Shown here: in pieces, positions 16,418-25,062 of the stretch
How positions within the stretch are numbered: the stretch's first letter is position 1
Layout: every line of letters begins with the position of its first letter
NCBI GenBank assembly: GCA_963723965.1
Contig: CAVRSV010000001.1
Span: 620,001 to 684,000, forward strand
DNA from: JARRKC01 sp963723965
GTDB taxonomy: Bacteria > Acidobacteriota > UBA6911 > RPQK01 > JAPXNP01
Length of the DNA stretch: 64,000 nucleotides
Reading direction: 5' to 3'
The notes under the pieces: generated by a model
The model's database searches: none
Told to the model about the DNA's origin: nothing
What the model saw: only the letters and a program-made list of their open reading frames with translations
Program-made: the position numbers and the translations under genes

Positions 16418-18046
16418 ATGGCCGAACGATGGGGAACCCGAGTGGGGCTGATACTTGCCATGGCGGGCAACGCCGTCGGCCTGGGCAACTTCCTGCGTTT
16501 CCCCGCCCAGGCGATCCAGAACGGCGGGGGAGCGTTCATCATCCCCTACCTCGTCAGTTTCGTCGTCATGGGAATCCCCCTGTTGTGGGTGGAGTGGGCC
16601 ATCGGACGCCATGGGGGCCAGTTCGGCCATCATTCGACACCGGGCATGTTCGACCGGCTCGGCGCGAGTCGCTGGCTCAAGTACATCGGCGTTTTCGGTC
16701 TGTTCACCAACCTCTGCATTGCCGCCTACTATCTCTACATCGAATCCTGGGCGCTGGCCTATGTCTGGCATTCCCTGTGGGGGACCTTTGCCCGAATCGA
16801 GGCCACGGCCTTCTTCTCCCACTATGTGGGGACACAGGCCGGCGGCTTGACGGCCTGGCCTGGGGAGGCGCTGCTCTGGTTCGTTCTGACCCTCCTTCTG
16901 AATGTCTGGGTCTTGTCGCGAGGGCTGAGCCGGGGAATCGAGGCGGCCGCCCGAATCGGGATGCCGCTGCTGATTCTCTTCGCCGTCGTCCTGGTCGTCC
17001 GGGGGCTGCTGCTTGGACCGGGTGACCCCCAGGTCGTCGAGAACCCGCTGGACGGACTGAACTTCGTCTGGCAGCCGCAAATCGCCGGCCTTCTCAATCC
17101 GAGTACGTGGCTGGCGGCGGCGGGCCAGATCTTCTTCACCCTCTCGCTGGGCATGGGATCGATCCACTGCTACGCTTCCTATCTGCGAGAGCGGGACGAC
17201 ATTGCCCTCAATGCCGCATCGGCGGGCTGGCTGAACGAGTTCGTGGAGGTCGTGCTGGGCGGCTCGCTCATCATTCCCATCGCGACCGCCTACCTCGGCC
17301 TGGCTGCGGTGACGGCCGCCACCGCGAGCGGAAGCGGCTTCACCCTCGGATTCCTGACTCTTCCGACCCTGTTCGGCAACTGGGGCTGGTTTGCACCTCT
17401 CGCCGGCGCCATGTGGTTTGGCCTTCTCTTCTTCGCGGGAATCACTTCGTCCCTCGCCATGGGGCAACCCATCGTGACCTTCTTCGAGGACGAGCTCGGT
17501 GTCGCCTCTCTGAAAGGCTCGCTGGTATTCGGCTCCATCACCGCCGCGCTCGGAGTCTTCTGTGTGGTGTTCTACCCCGCAGGTGCCTTCGACGAGTTCG
17601 ATTTCTGGGCGGGCACGGTGTCCCTCGTCGTCTTCGCCCTGGCCGAATCTCTGGTTTTCTCGTGGATCTTCCCGCTGGCGCGAGGTTGGGAGGAAATCAA
17701 CCGGGGCGCCCAGCTGCGCATCCCCCGCGTCTTTCGGTTCCTGATCGGCTACATCACCCCCGCCTTTCTCCTGGTGATCTTTCTCGGCGCGCTCGTGAAA
17801 CCGGCGGGTGAGTGGTCCACAGCTTTCGATGGACTGCTGGTAGGACGAGGCTGGGCCTTCTCGCCGGACAGTGTCATCGGCCGGATCCTGCACAGCGGGG
17901 AAGCCCGTTATCTCTGGTTCAATGCCCAGGGAGCTCCAACCCGGGATTTCATTATCGACCTCACACGCATCCTGCTGACGCTGGTCTTCATTGGGCTGGC
18001 GCTGTTGGTCAGAAAAGCCTGGGAGAGGAGGACATCACAACCGTGA
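16418..18046 (+). CDS. Sodium-dependent transporter, NSS/SNF family
   Basis: A 542-residue neurotransmitter:sodium symporter homologue with about twelve helices. The N-terminus has the family signature WGTRVGLILAMAGNAVGLGN, where the unwound first helix binds Na+ and substrate, followed by NFLRFP and GGGAFIIPYL. Bacterial members (LeuT, MetP, TnaT) import amino acids with Na+; the substrate here is unknown. The stop overlaps the start of a 42-residue single-span protein as GTGA, so the two are coupled. This agrees with the MetP-MetS type of two-component NSS importer. A second small membrane protein gene lies upstream. Confidence 0.92.
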   Translation: MAERWGTRVGLILAMAGNAVGLGNFLRFPAQAIQNGGGAFIIPYLVSFVVMGIPLLWVEWAIGRHGGQFGHHSTPGMFDRLGASRWLKYIGVFGLFTNLCIAAYYLYIESWALAYVWHSLWGTFARIEATAFFSHYVGTQAGGLTAWPGEALLWFVLTLLLNVWVLSRGLSRGIEAAARIGMPLLILFAVVLVVRGLLLGPGDPQVVENPLDGLNFVWQPQIAGLLNPSTWLAAAGQIFFTLSLGMGSIHCYASYLRERDDIALNAASAGWLNEFVEVVLGGSLIIPIATAYLGLAAVTAATASGSGFTLGFLTLPTLFGNWGWFAPLAGAMWFGLLFFAGITSSLAMGQPIVTFFEDELGVASLKGSLVFGSITAALGVFCVVFYPAGAFDEFDFWAGTVSLVVFALAESLVFSWIFPLARGWEEINRGAQLRIPRVFRFLIGYITPAFLLVIFLGALVKPAGEWSTAFDGLLVGRGWAFSPDSVIGRILHSGEARYLWFNAQGAPTRDFIIDLTRILLTLVFIGLALLVRKAWERRTSQP

Positions 18047-18171
18047 AATCTTCGGCTCTGGTGCTCATGCTGGTCACCTGGACGATAGTGATCTTCTTCG
18101 CCGCGCGCTTCTTCTGGATGGTCCTCAGGAAACAGAAGGAGGAGGACGAGGAGGATCGAGGCGAGTCTTGA
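18043..18171 (+). CDS. MetS-like small subunit of the NSS transporter
   Basis: A 42-residue protein starting at GTG 18043, overlapping the transporter stop by four bases. It has one hydrophobic helix after a short SSALVLML start (LVTWTIVIFFAARFFWMVL), then an acidic/basic tail (RKQKEEDEEDRGES). MetS-type subunits of bacterial methionine/alanine NSS importers have the same size, the same Ser-Ala-hydrophobic start and the same position directly after the transporter gene. It is too short to be found by most gene callers. The role is inferred from position and shape. Confidence 0.7.
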   Translation: MKSSALVLMLVTWTIVIFFAARFFWMVLRKQKEEDEEDRGES

Positions 18172-18174
18172 GAG

Positions 18175-18309
18175 TTTCGATTTTCGATTGTCGACTGGCG
18201 ATTTTCGATTCTCGGAACGGTTTTCAGAGACGAAGCCTCGCTGAGCGGGGGCCCTGCTCGTCCGAACATCAAAGATCGCAAGTCGAAAATCGTAAATCGT
18301 AGATCCCGA
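18175..18309. repeat. Inverted pair of heptamer arrays (array B)
   Basis: The left arm, 18175-18216, is TTTCGAT, TTTCGAT, TGTCGAC, TGGCGAT, TTTCGAT, TCTCGGA. The right arm, 18268-18309, is ATCAAAG, ATCGCAA, GTCGAAA, ATCGTAA, ATCGTAG, ATCCCGA. The arms are reverse complements in heptamer register (for example TGTCGAC/TTTCGAC and TGGCGAT/TTGCGAT), so RNA or single-stranded DNA could fold into an imperfect hairpin of about 40 bp. The spacer is about 50 bases, itself bordered by TCGGAAC and GTCCGAA. It lies three bases after the small-subunit stop and ends 36 bases before the regulator gene. Confidence 0.85.
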
Positions 18310-18345
18310 TTCATCCCCGACGCCGTTTCGTTTAGAGTAGACGGA

Positions 18346-19863
18346 ATGGTGGGCAGCAGGCACCAATCGACTGGACTGGGCTGGAATGAGCAGGAACTCA
18401 TGGACCTGCTCGAGGCCAGTCGGAGAATCAGTGGGGAGCACGACCTTGACGCGCTCCTGGAGGTTATCGCCCGAGAAGCCGCGCGGTTTCTGAGCGCCGA
18501 CAGATCGAGCATCTTCCTTCTGGATCGCGAGCGTTGCGAGCTGTGGTCGCGGGCGGCCCTGGGCACAGAGGAAGAGTTGCGCTTCGACGCCCGACTCGGA
18601 ATCGCCGGCGAGGTAGCTCTCACGGGCAACGTGGTGATCGTTGACGACGCCTACTCGGATCCCCGCTTCAACCCCTCCATCGATGCGCAGCTCCGGTACC
18701 AGACCCGCTCTATTCTGGCGGTCCCCCTGTTCAGCCGAGGGGGAGAGGTCCTCGGCGTCTTCGAGGTCCTGAACAAGACTTCCGGCGCTTTCACGGACAA
18801 CGACCGCCGGGTCCTCGTCGAACTGGCCGGGCATGCTGCTCTGGCGGTGGAAACGGCCCTGGAGCTCGATAGCCTGAGGCGGGAGAAGAGCGCTCTCGAG
18901 CGACAGAACCGGCATCTGCTGGAAGAAGTCCGGGGCCGGTCCTCGACCCGGAACATTCTTGGGATGAGCCGACCGATTCAGAAGCTGATCCGGCAGGTCG
19001 AAGAAATTCGGGACAGTGCCGTCGATGTGCTCATTACCGGGGAAAGCGGGACAGGTAAGGAACTGGTGGCCAGAGCCATCCATTTTTCGAGCGAACGCGC
19101 AGAACGCCCCTTCGTGGCCCTGAACTGTTCCACGCTGCCCGAAAACCTGGTGGAAGCGGAACTGTTCGGCATCGAGAAGGGCGTGGCGACCGGCGTGGAC
19201 CGTCGCATTGGACGATTCGAAGCCGCCGACGGCGGCACTCTGTTCCTGGATGAGATCGGCGACCTGACCCCGGCGGCTCAGGCCAAGATCCTGCGGGTTC
19301 TTCAGGAAAGGGTGCTCGAGCGTGTGGGGGGGCGACGCTCCATCCCCATCGATCTCCGGATCCTGGCGGCTACGAATCGCGACCTGGAGGAGGAGATTGC
19401 GGCGGGCCGTTTCCGGGACGATCTCTACTACCGACTCCGCGTCATTCAACTGCGGACTCCGGCCCTGCGGGAGATCCACCAGGACATCCCGCTGCTCGCG
19501 ACGCATTTCCTGCAGCAGGCATGCCGAGATCTGCGGCGAGCCGAGAAACAGCTGTCACCGGAGGCCATCGGGCTGCTGTCCGGCTACGATTGGCCTGGAA
19601 ATGTCCGGGAGCTCGAGAATGAAATGAAGCGTCTGGCCATTACGGTGCGCCGGCAGACCGTTCTACCCGAGGACCTTCCGGAAACCATGCGCAGCGGAGG
19701 CGGTCACTCCCGGAGCCTGCACGCGGCCGTCGAAGAGCTGGAACGGCAGCTCATCCGGGAAGCTCTGCAGGCAAACGGCCAGAATCGCGTCCAGACAGCC
19801 CGGAAGCTGGGACTCAGTCGACAGGGCCTGCTCAAGAAGATGCGACGCTACGGCATCGAGTGA
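18346..19863 (+). CDS. GAF-AAA-Fis bacterial enhancer-binding-type regulator
   Basis: A 505-residue regulator. Residues 15-165 form a GAF sensor domain (RFLSADRSSIFLLD, SILAVPL). Residues 200-430 form the AAA+ domain with Walker A GESGTGKE, Walker B GGTLFLDEIGDL and an Arg-finger region. Residues 460-505 carry a Fis-type helix-turn-helix (NRVQTARKLGLSRQGLLKK). The loop that should read GAFTGA reads GVATGV: the Phe that contacts sigma-54 is Ala. It may therefore not be a standard sigma-54 activator. ATG 18346 has a weak ribosome site. It is monocistronic, between two heptamer arrays. Its target is unknown; the NSS operon upstream is a candidate. Confidence 0.85.
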   Translation: MVGSRHQSTGLGWNEQELMDLLEASRRISGEHDLDALLEVIAREAARFLSADRSSIFLLDRERCELWSRAALGTEEELRFDARLGIAGEVALTGNVVIVDDAYSDPRFNPSIDAQLRYQTRSILAVPLFSRGGEVLGVFEVLNKTSGAFTDNDRRVLVELAGHAALAVETALELDSLRREKSALERQNRHLLEEVRGRSSTRNILGMSRPIQKLIRQVEEIRDSAVDVLITGESGTGKELVARAIHFSSERAERPFVALNCSTLPENLVEAELFGIEKGVATGVDRRIGRFEAADGGTLFLDEIGDLTPAAQAKILRVLQERVLERVGGRRSIPIDLRILAATNRDLEEEIAAGRFRDDLYYRLRVIQLRTPALREIHQDIPLLATHFLQQACRDLRRAEKQLSPEAIGLLSGYDWPGNVRELENEMKRLAITVRRQTVLPEDLPETMRSGGGHSRSLHAAVEELERQLIREALQANGQNRVQTARKLGLSRQGLLKKMRRYGIE

Positions 19864-19873
19864 AGGGGCCTCC

Positions 19874-19915
19874 GGCAAATCGTAAATCTCAAATCGTAAA
19901 TCTCAAATCCTGAGA
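19874..19915. repeat. Heptanucleotide tandem array C
   Basis: Heptamers GGCAAAT, CGTAAAT, CTCAAAT, CGTAAAT, CTCAAAT, CCTGAGA in register. It fills the space between the regulator stop and the stop of the convergent 97-residue gene, the same kind of place as the other arrays. Units share the AAATCGTA/AAATCTCA core with array B. Confidence 0.85.
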
Positions 19916-19918
19916 GGG

Positions 19919-20212
19919 TCACGTCCGGTCCCGGTGGCGCGTCTGATCGATCAAGGGCTTGAGCCCGCCCAGAAAGCGGCCGGCTCGATAGTGCGTGATC
20001 AGATCGGTCACCTCTTTGGCGAGGTCCTGGAGGCGTCTCAGGTCGGATGGACAAACCAGATCCAGGGCTTCCAACTGCCGGGCCTGTTCATCGATGAGCG
20101 TGAGCGTGCGCTGGACGGTGGTGAGTCCGCCGATCACCATGCGGGCCTGATGGTTGACCAGCATGGGGCGAATCACATCGTCGTTGCCGTCCGACAGGGA
20201 CTGGCGTGTCAT
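19919..20212 (-). CDS. Small helical protein of unknown function
   Basis: I do not recognise this 97-residue protein. It is mostly helical and charged: after a polar start (TRQSLSDGNDDVIRPML) come MVIGGLTTVQRTLTLIDE, RQLEALDLVCPSDLRRLQDL and a tail LKPLIDQTRHRDRT. There is one Cys and no signal peptide or membrane segment. AAGGAG lies ten bases upstream of ATG 20212, supporting a real gene. It converges with the bEBP-type regulator across a heptamer array. Confidence 0.55.
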   Translation of the reverse strand: MTRQSLSDGNDDVIRPMLVNHQARMVIGGLTTVQRTLTLIDEQARQLEALDLVCPSDLRRLQDLAKEVTDLITHYRAGRFLGGLKPLIDQTRHRDRT

Positions 20213-20524
20213 CTTCTTTCGTCTCCTTCCGCGGGATCGCCGGAACAATCTCCCGAGATCCTTCACGTCTCCAGGAAGCAATCGCCATACCAGAGTCGCC
20301 GGGGTCGGTCCGGGACGATTTTGCGTGTCCCCAACCCATGCACAGACAATGGGTTGCCACCGGAATTCGGGGAAATGATCCCAGGCCCGGGGAATCGATG
20401 GGATTGCCTACTTCGTGGACACCGGTGGGCAGGTCCGTCTGTGAACAGCCGGCCGGCAGAAGGTCTCATGGCCGCGCCGGGCGGCAGGTCTCGTCCCGGT
20501 AGGCGGTTCACCGGCAGGGGGTGT
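20213..20524. other. Non-coding stretch between a small gene and the SLC13 permease
   Basis: There are 312 bases between two minus-strand genes. A short perfect inverted repeat TGTCTAC-GGC-GTAGACA (20522-20538) overlaps the permease stop codon, but no T-run follows, so it is not a convincing intrinsic terminator. Nothing else was recognised. Confidence 0.5.
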
Positions 20525-22333
20525 CTACGGCGTAGACAGCGGCGTCAAGGGCCAGATCAGCGGGATGAGCAGGCTGGCCAGGATCCAGAAGCACAGATTC
20601 AGGGGGGCACCGAAGCGGACATAGTCCATAAACCGGTAGCCTCCCGGCCCGTAGACCATCATGTTCGTCTGGTAGCCCATGGGCGTCATGAATTCGGCCG
20701 ACGCGGCGAAGCAGATGGCGATGAGAAAAGGACGGGGATTGAGCGAAAGGGACGAGGCCAGACTGAGCGCTACCGGCGTCAAGATGATTGCCGATGCGTT
20801 ATTCGACACCATCTGCGTCAGGAGCGAAGTGATGAGGTAAATCAGCGAGATGCCGACGAACCCGTGCCATTCTGCCGGGAAGGAAGTGATGAGTGAAAGG
20901 ATGCCATGGGCGATGAAATCGGCCGTCCCCGTCCGTTCCATGGCGGTGCCGACGGGAACGAAGGCGGCAATGAGGAAAAGCACGGACCATTCGATCGAGC
21001 GATAGGCTTCCTGATTCTTCAGGACGCCGAGCAGGAGCAGCAGGATGGCGCCCAGCACCGCAGCCTCGAGAATCTCCACCATACCGGAAACAGCCAGCAG
21101 CACGATGGTGGGAAACAGCACCAGGGGAAGCCACCAGAAGCGTTCCCGGTGCAGGGAAGTCTCCAGTTCCGAGACGACCTGGAGATTGTCCGAGTAGCGA
21201 AGCTCGGTGAGTCGCTGCGGCGTGGTCATCAGGAGCAGGCAATCCGAAGCGCGCAGCGGTGTATCGGCGAGGCGCGAATAAAGAGTCTCTCCATGGCGCC
21301 GCAACGCCAGGACCAGGGCGTTGAACTGGTGCCCGAAGTCGCTCTCCTTCAGCGTCTTTCCGATCAGCCGGCTGGTCACGGGAACGAGCGCTTCGCCGAT
21401 CTTGTGCCCTTCGGGGGTCAGGTTGCGCTCGTCCACCTCGATGCCGGGCAGCAGACTGACCTTCTGATCGTTGCGCAGACGGAGGACATCGTCGAAATTG
21501 CCCTCGATGATCAGGATGTCTCCCTCCTGAATCGGCTCGAAGGCGACCACCTTCGTGATGTCGGTTTCTCCGCGCAGGATGGCGACCACCGTCAGTCCGT
21601 AGCGCTCCCGGATCTGGACATCGCGACAGGTTCGCCCGATGAGACGGGAGTCGGCGGGAACTTGAACCTCAACGAGATAGGAGGCCAGGTTGAAATTGGT
21701 GGCCAGTGAGCTCGCGGATGTCCTTTCCGGAAGTGAGCGTCGGCCCGCGATGACGACGTAGGTCAAACCCAGCACCAGAAGGATGGCGGCGAGCGGTATG
21801 AATTCGAACATCCGGATGGGGGGCTGTCCGGCGCGCTCGGCCAGCGAGCTGACGAGCAGGTTCGTGGAGGTCCCGATGACGGTTATCATGCCACCGAAGA
21901 TGGCGACGTAGGAGAGGGGCAGCAGGATCTTGCTGGGGCTGATCCGGAAGCGTTTGGAGAGGCTCAGGGCCAGCGGAATGAAGATGGCCACGACTGCTGT
22001 GTTGTTCAGGAAACCGGACAACAGCGCCGTAACGATCAGGAAGACCGTTATGCCCAACCATTCGTGGTTTCTGACCCTCTGACTGAGCCAGAAAGCGCCG
22101 ATCTCCAGGATGCCCGTCTTCACCAGGGCGCGGCTCACCACGAAAAGAGCGCCGATGGTGACGACGGCCTTGTTGCTCAAACCCGCGACGGCCTCCTGGG
22201 GCTCGATGAAGCCGAGGAGAATGAGGAGCCCGAGCATCCCCATGGCCGTGACTTCGATGGGAAAGATCTCGAGCGCGAACACCACCAGTGTCGCGACGAT
22301 GAACACCAGCATGAAGGCGACTTCGAAAGGCAT
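20525..22333 (-). CDS. SLC13/DASS-family permease with two TrkA-C domains
   Basis: A 602-residue membrane protein with about eleven to twelve helices in two halves. A soluble insert at residues 215-390 separates the halves and contains two RCK_C/TrkA_C-like repeats (LIGRTCRDVQIRERYG and LIGKTLKESDFGHQFN). The helices carry the SNT-type motifs GFLNNTAVVA and VSNNASAIIL that form the substrate and Na+ site in DASS transporters. Members with this insert are annotated as SLC13 family or putative sulfate/dicarboxylate transporters, and the inserted domains may sense a ligand or nucleotide. It is monocistronic and divergent from the SRPBCC gene. Confidence 0.88.
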   Translation of the reverse strand: MPFEVAFMLVFIVATLVVFALEIFPIEVTAMGMLGLLILLGFIEPQEAVAGLSNKAVVTIGALFVVSRALVKTGILEIGAFWLSQRVRNHEWLGITVFLIVTALLSGFLNNTAVVAIFIPLALSLSKRFRISPSKILLPLSYVAIFGGMITVIGTSTNLLVSSLAERAGQPPIRMFEFIPLAAILLVLGLTYVVIAGRRSLPERTSASSLATNFNLASYLVEVQVPADSRLIGRTCRDVQIRERYGLTVVAILRGETDITKVVAFEPIQEGDILIIEGNFDDVLRLRNDQKVSLLPGIEVDERNLTPEGHKIGEALVPVTSRLIGKTLKESDFGHQFNALVLALRRHGETLYSRLADTPLRASDCLLLMTTPQRLTELRYSDNLQVVSELETSLHRERFWWLPLVLFPTIVLLAVSGMVEILEAAVLGAILLLLLGVLKNQEAYRSIEWSVLFLIAAFVPVGTAMERTGTADFIAHGILSLITSFPAEWHGFVGISLIYLITSLLTQMVSNNASAIILTPVALSLASSLSLNPRPFLIAICFAASAEFMTPMGYQTNMMVYGPGGYRFMDYVRFGAPLNLCFWILASLLIPLIWPLTPLSTP

Positions 22334-22512
22334 GAGGTGCCAGACAATATCTCATGAATCGCCGACGCTGGCTCGAAAGCCGGATCGCCCGATCCCTGCG
22401 ACGCGTCGGGAATCCGACCGTGGGAGCTCCTGTCTGGCCTTATCCCGGCTTTCCCACCGTCCGCTCCTGCTATGCTTCTGCAAAAGCTCCGGACCCGGAG
22501 AGGAGGACTCCC

Positions 22513-23058
22513 ATGCGAGCAACGATCCTGAGGCCGATGGCGCTCATTTTCGGAATCATCCTGCTGAGCCAGACACTGCAGACACGGGCAGAAGTGGTCG
22601 AACTTGACGACTCCGGATTCACGAGTCGGAACGAGGTTTCAGTGTCGAAGGGCGCCGAGGCGACGTTCAGGGGTCTCGTCGATGTCGCCTCCTGGTGGGA
22701 TTCGGCCCACACTTTCTCGGGTTCGGCCTCCAACCTTTCGATCGATCCGGTGCCAAACGGATGTTTCTGCGAAAAGCTGCCGGGGGGTGGGGGGGTCCGA
22801 CACGCGGTGGTTGTCTTCGTCGAACCCGGCCGCCGTCTGCGGCTGGAAGGGAGCCTTGGGCCCCTCCAGGAACACGCCGTCACCGGCGTCCTGACATTTT
22901 CGATCGAACCGGCGGCGCAGGGCAGCCGGCTGGTGCTTACCTATCGCGTGGGAGGTCATCTGCAGAACGGCCTGCGGGCAGTCGCGCCCATCGTCGATCA
23001 AGTGCTGTCCGGTCAGATGCGGCGGCTCGGTAACTTCATCGAGCGGGGAAAGCCGTGA
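22513..23058 (+). CDS. Exported SRPBCC (START-like) domain protein
   Basis: A 181-residue protein with a signal peptide (ILRPMALIFGIILLSQTLQTRA) followed by one SRPBCC domain. Landmarks are the WWDSAHTFSG helix region, CFCEKLPGGGGVRH, LRLEGSLGPLQ and a long C-terminal helix ending NFIERG. SRPBCC folds bind hydrophobic ligands in a deep cavity; no ligand can be predicted. AGGAGG lies seven bases before ATG 22513, which rules out the longer frame. It converges with the HAD gene, separated by 12 bases. Confidence 0.8.
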   Translation: MRATILRPMALIFGIILLSQTLQTRAEVVELDDSGFTSRNEVSVSKGAEATFRGLVDVASWWDSAHTFSGSASNLSIDPVPNGCFCEKLPGGGGVRHAVVVFVEPGRRLRLEGSLGPLQEHAVTGVLTFSIEPAAQGSRLVLTYRVGGHLQNGLRAVAPIVDQVLSGQMRRLGNFIERGKP

Positions 23059-23070
23059 GGGATTCAGACC

Positions 23071-23802
23071 TCAAGACTCCTTTCGCTGCTGGATGATGTT
23101 GTACGCCGCCCGGAGATTTTCCGCGACGAAGTCCGGCTGGATCTCCGGGTCGTACGACTTCCGGTCCGCTTCCGACTGGTGGATCAGACCCGTCATGGCG
23201 AGCCCGGCCGCGTGACCGCCGAGCAGGTCGGTCTCGTACTTGTTGCCGATGTAGACCGCTTCCTCCGGTTGGGCGTCCAGGGCCGCGAGCGCGATGTGAA
23301 AGAGGCGAGGATCCGGCTTTCGGAAGCCGTAATCCGAGGAGATGACTATGGCGTCGAAGAAATCTTCGATCCGCAGGATCCTCAGCTCGGGACAGCTGTA
23401 CAGGCGCTGCGCATCGGTGACGACGCCCAGCCGATAGTCCTTGCGGAATTCCGTCAGGGTCCAGAATGTGTCTGGAAACAGGCCGAACCGCTCCCGGCTC
23501 AGCGATCGATAGAGCTGCACCACGAGCATGTTGAGATAGCGGTCGGTCGAACGGCCCTGGTCGCTGAGGGCTCGTTCGAATGCCTTGGCGACATCGACCT
23601 CGGGAAAGCGCTGCCGGCTGCGGGCAAATTGCTGGTGCAACTCGTTGAAATAGAGCTCCTTCAGAACGGTGGGGGAGATGAAGATCCGGCGGTACCCCAA
23701 AAAGCGTGCCAGGGCGTCGAAGATGTCATCTCTCTGCTCGTTCGTGTGGATGTCGACGAGGGTGCCGTAGACATCGAAAAGGACGGTCGTGATCTTCGTC
23801 AT
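23071..23802 (-). CDS. HAD-family hydrolase
   Basis: A 243-residue HAD protein with motif I FDVYGTLVD, motif II VVTDA, a motif III Lys in GFRKPDP and motif IV VYIGNKYETD (one acidic residue replaced by Asn/Lys, while Glu and Asp follow). A long helical cap lies between motifs I and II, as in L-2-haloacid dehalogenases and pyrimidine 5'-nucleotidases. The substrate is unknown. It follows the kinase-like gene on the same strand with a 58-base gap, so the two may be co-transcribed. Confidence 0.82.
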   Translation of the reverse strand: MTKITTVLFDVYGTLVDIHTNEQRDDIFDALARFLGYRRIFISPTVLKELYFNELHQQFARSRQRFPEVDVAKAFERALSDQGRSTDRYLNMLVVQLYRSLSRERFGLFPDTFWTLTEFRKDYRLGVVTDAQRLYSCPELRILRIEDFFDAIVISSDYGFRKPDPRLFHIALAALDAQPEEAVYIGNKYETDLLGGHAAGLAMTGLIHQSEADRKSYDPEIQPDFVAENLRAAYNIIQQRKES

Positions 23803-23860
23803 GGGGCCATTCTGTCCTCGGTCCGGTCGTCGCGCTCACCGGTTGCGTCGCGTCGCCGGC

Positions 23861-24895
23861 TCATCTTTCGAGACACCGGCAGGCCTCGGTAACCAGCCAA
23901 CGCCGATGGCCGTTCGGCAACCAGGGATTGCGGGCGATGCGCAACTCTCCGAAGGCCATATAGAAGCGGCTGCGGAAGGTCAGGCGCCCAAACTCCCCGG
24001 CATCCGGACTGTCGTGTGAGTTGTAGGAACTGAGAAATCTCGAAATGAATGGTTCGGCGGCGCCGGCCTGGCGGATGCGCAGGGCGAAGTGATGTTTCAG
24101 CTCGGCCACCAGCAGGCCTACGTCGTGTACGGGGTCTCCAACATGGGAACGCTCGAAATCGATCGCGGTAACTCCGTCGATCGGGTCGAAGATGAAATTC
24201 GTGGGAGTGGCGTCGCCATGGATGAGGCTCGACGTGTCGCTCCACATCTCGGCCCGATTCTCCCACTTGTCGCAGAGGTGCCGCGCCCGCGAGAGTTCGT
24301 CCAGAGGCATCCCGTCGACCGCTTCCAGGGAGCGGATCAGAGCCCGAAAGTCGCGGCAGGTGCGGGTAAAGTTGTGGGGCTGGCGGCGAGCCGTCGCGCG
24401 ATGGAGATGGGCAAACAGCGCGGCCAGCAGCTCGAGCTTTTCCATCAGAACATGGGTTCCGCCGAAGTGGGCTGCCTCCGCGATGAAATGATCCAGATCG
24501 CGGCCCGGGACATACTCCTCGGTCAGCAGGCAGCCGAGCGACTCGCGCTTGCCGAGGGGGCGCACGACGCGGAAAGGTGATCTCCTGAGGCCTGCCGAGC
24601 GGACCCGGGTCAAAGCTCGGAATTCATAGTCCAGGAGCTCGGGTGGTTCTTCGGCCGGGAGATTCGGACGGGCCGAAAAGAACTTGCAGACGATGCGGGA
24701 GGACGAATTGAGATCTCGACAGAGGAATACGGATCGGGCGTGATCGAGCGGCGTCAACTCGAACAGCGGGTTCTCCGAAGCCGATGCGCCGTCGAGCGGG
24801 GTGGTGTCCGTGAGGAAGGTATGCAGGGGCAGTCCCTCATGGATCAGACCTTCCGGAACGACACGAAAATCGGCAGGCTGCGGAACGGTTGCCAT
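23861..24895 (-). CDS. Aminoglycoside-phosphotransferase/choline-kinase-like kinase
   Basis: A 344-residue APH-fold protein. The catalytic loop is LIHGDATPTNFIF (Asp base and Asn metal ligand). The DFG-equivalent is AIDFERSHVGDPVHDVG. In the N-lobe a Lys in SRIVCKFFSA would bind ATP. Family members phosphorylate small hydroxylated molecules such as choline, homoserine, methylthioribose or aminoglycosides; the long linker to the catalytic loop gives no clear subfamily. ATG 24895 is chosen; the upstream in-frame sequence is GC-rich antisense of pfkA and not protein-like. The gene lies between a HAD phosphatase and phosphofructokinase, both on the same strand. Confidence 0.75.
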   Translation of the reverse strand: MATVPQPADFRVVPEGLIHEGLPLHTFLTDTTPLDGASASENPLFELTPLDHARSVFLCRDLNSSSRIVCKFFSARPNLPAEEPPELLDYEFRALTRVRSAGLRRSPFRVVRPLGKRESLGCLLTEEYVPGRDLDHFIAEAAHFGGTHVLMEKLELLAALFAHLHRATARRQPHNFTRTCRDFRALIRSLEAVDGMPLDELSRARHLCDKWENRAEMWSDTSSLIHGDATPTNFIFDPIDGVTAIDFERSHVGDPVHDVGLLVAELKHHFALRIRQAGAAEPFISRFLSSYNSHDSPDAGEFGRLTFRSRFYMAFGELRIARNPWLPNGHRRWLVTEACRCLER

Positions 24896-25062
24896 GGCCC
24901 CTCTCGGTTCGCGGCAAGTCGGACAAACAGGAAGGCCTGGCTGGAATGTGACGCACGAGTTCGGTCGAACTGAAAGGTGCGGAAAGGACCGGTGGCCGGA
25001 CTCGCCTTCCCAATCCCCCATCATATGCAAGGTGGAGGAGGGAGTCAAAGGAGAAGTGCCGG

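Noticed and set aside
16226..17893. A 555-codon minus-strand frame opposite the NSS transporter
   Set aside because: It is antisense of a strongly conserved membrane protein and its composition is unlike a protein.
20522..20538. Terminator after the SLC13 permease
   Set aside because: The TGTCTAC/GTAGACA hairpin is short, overlaps the stop codon and has no T-run.
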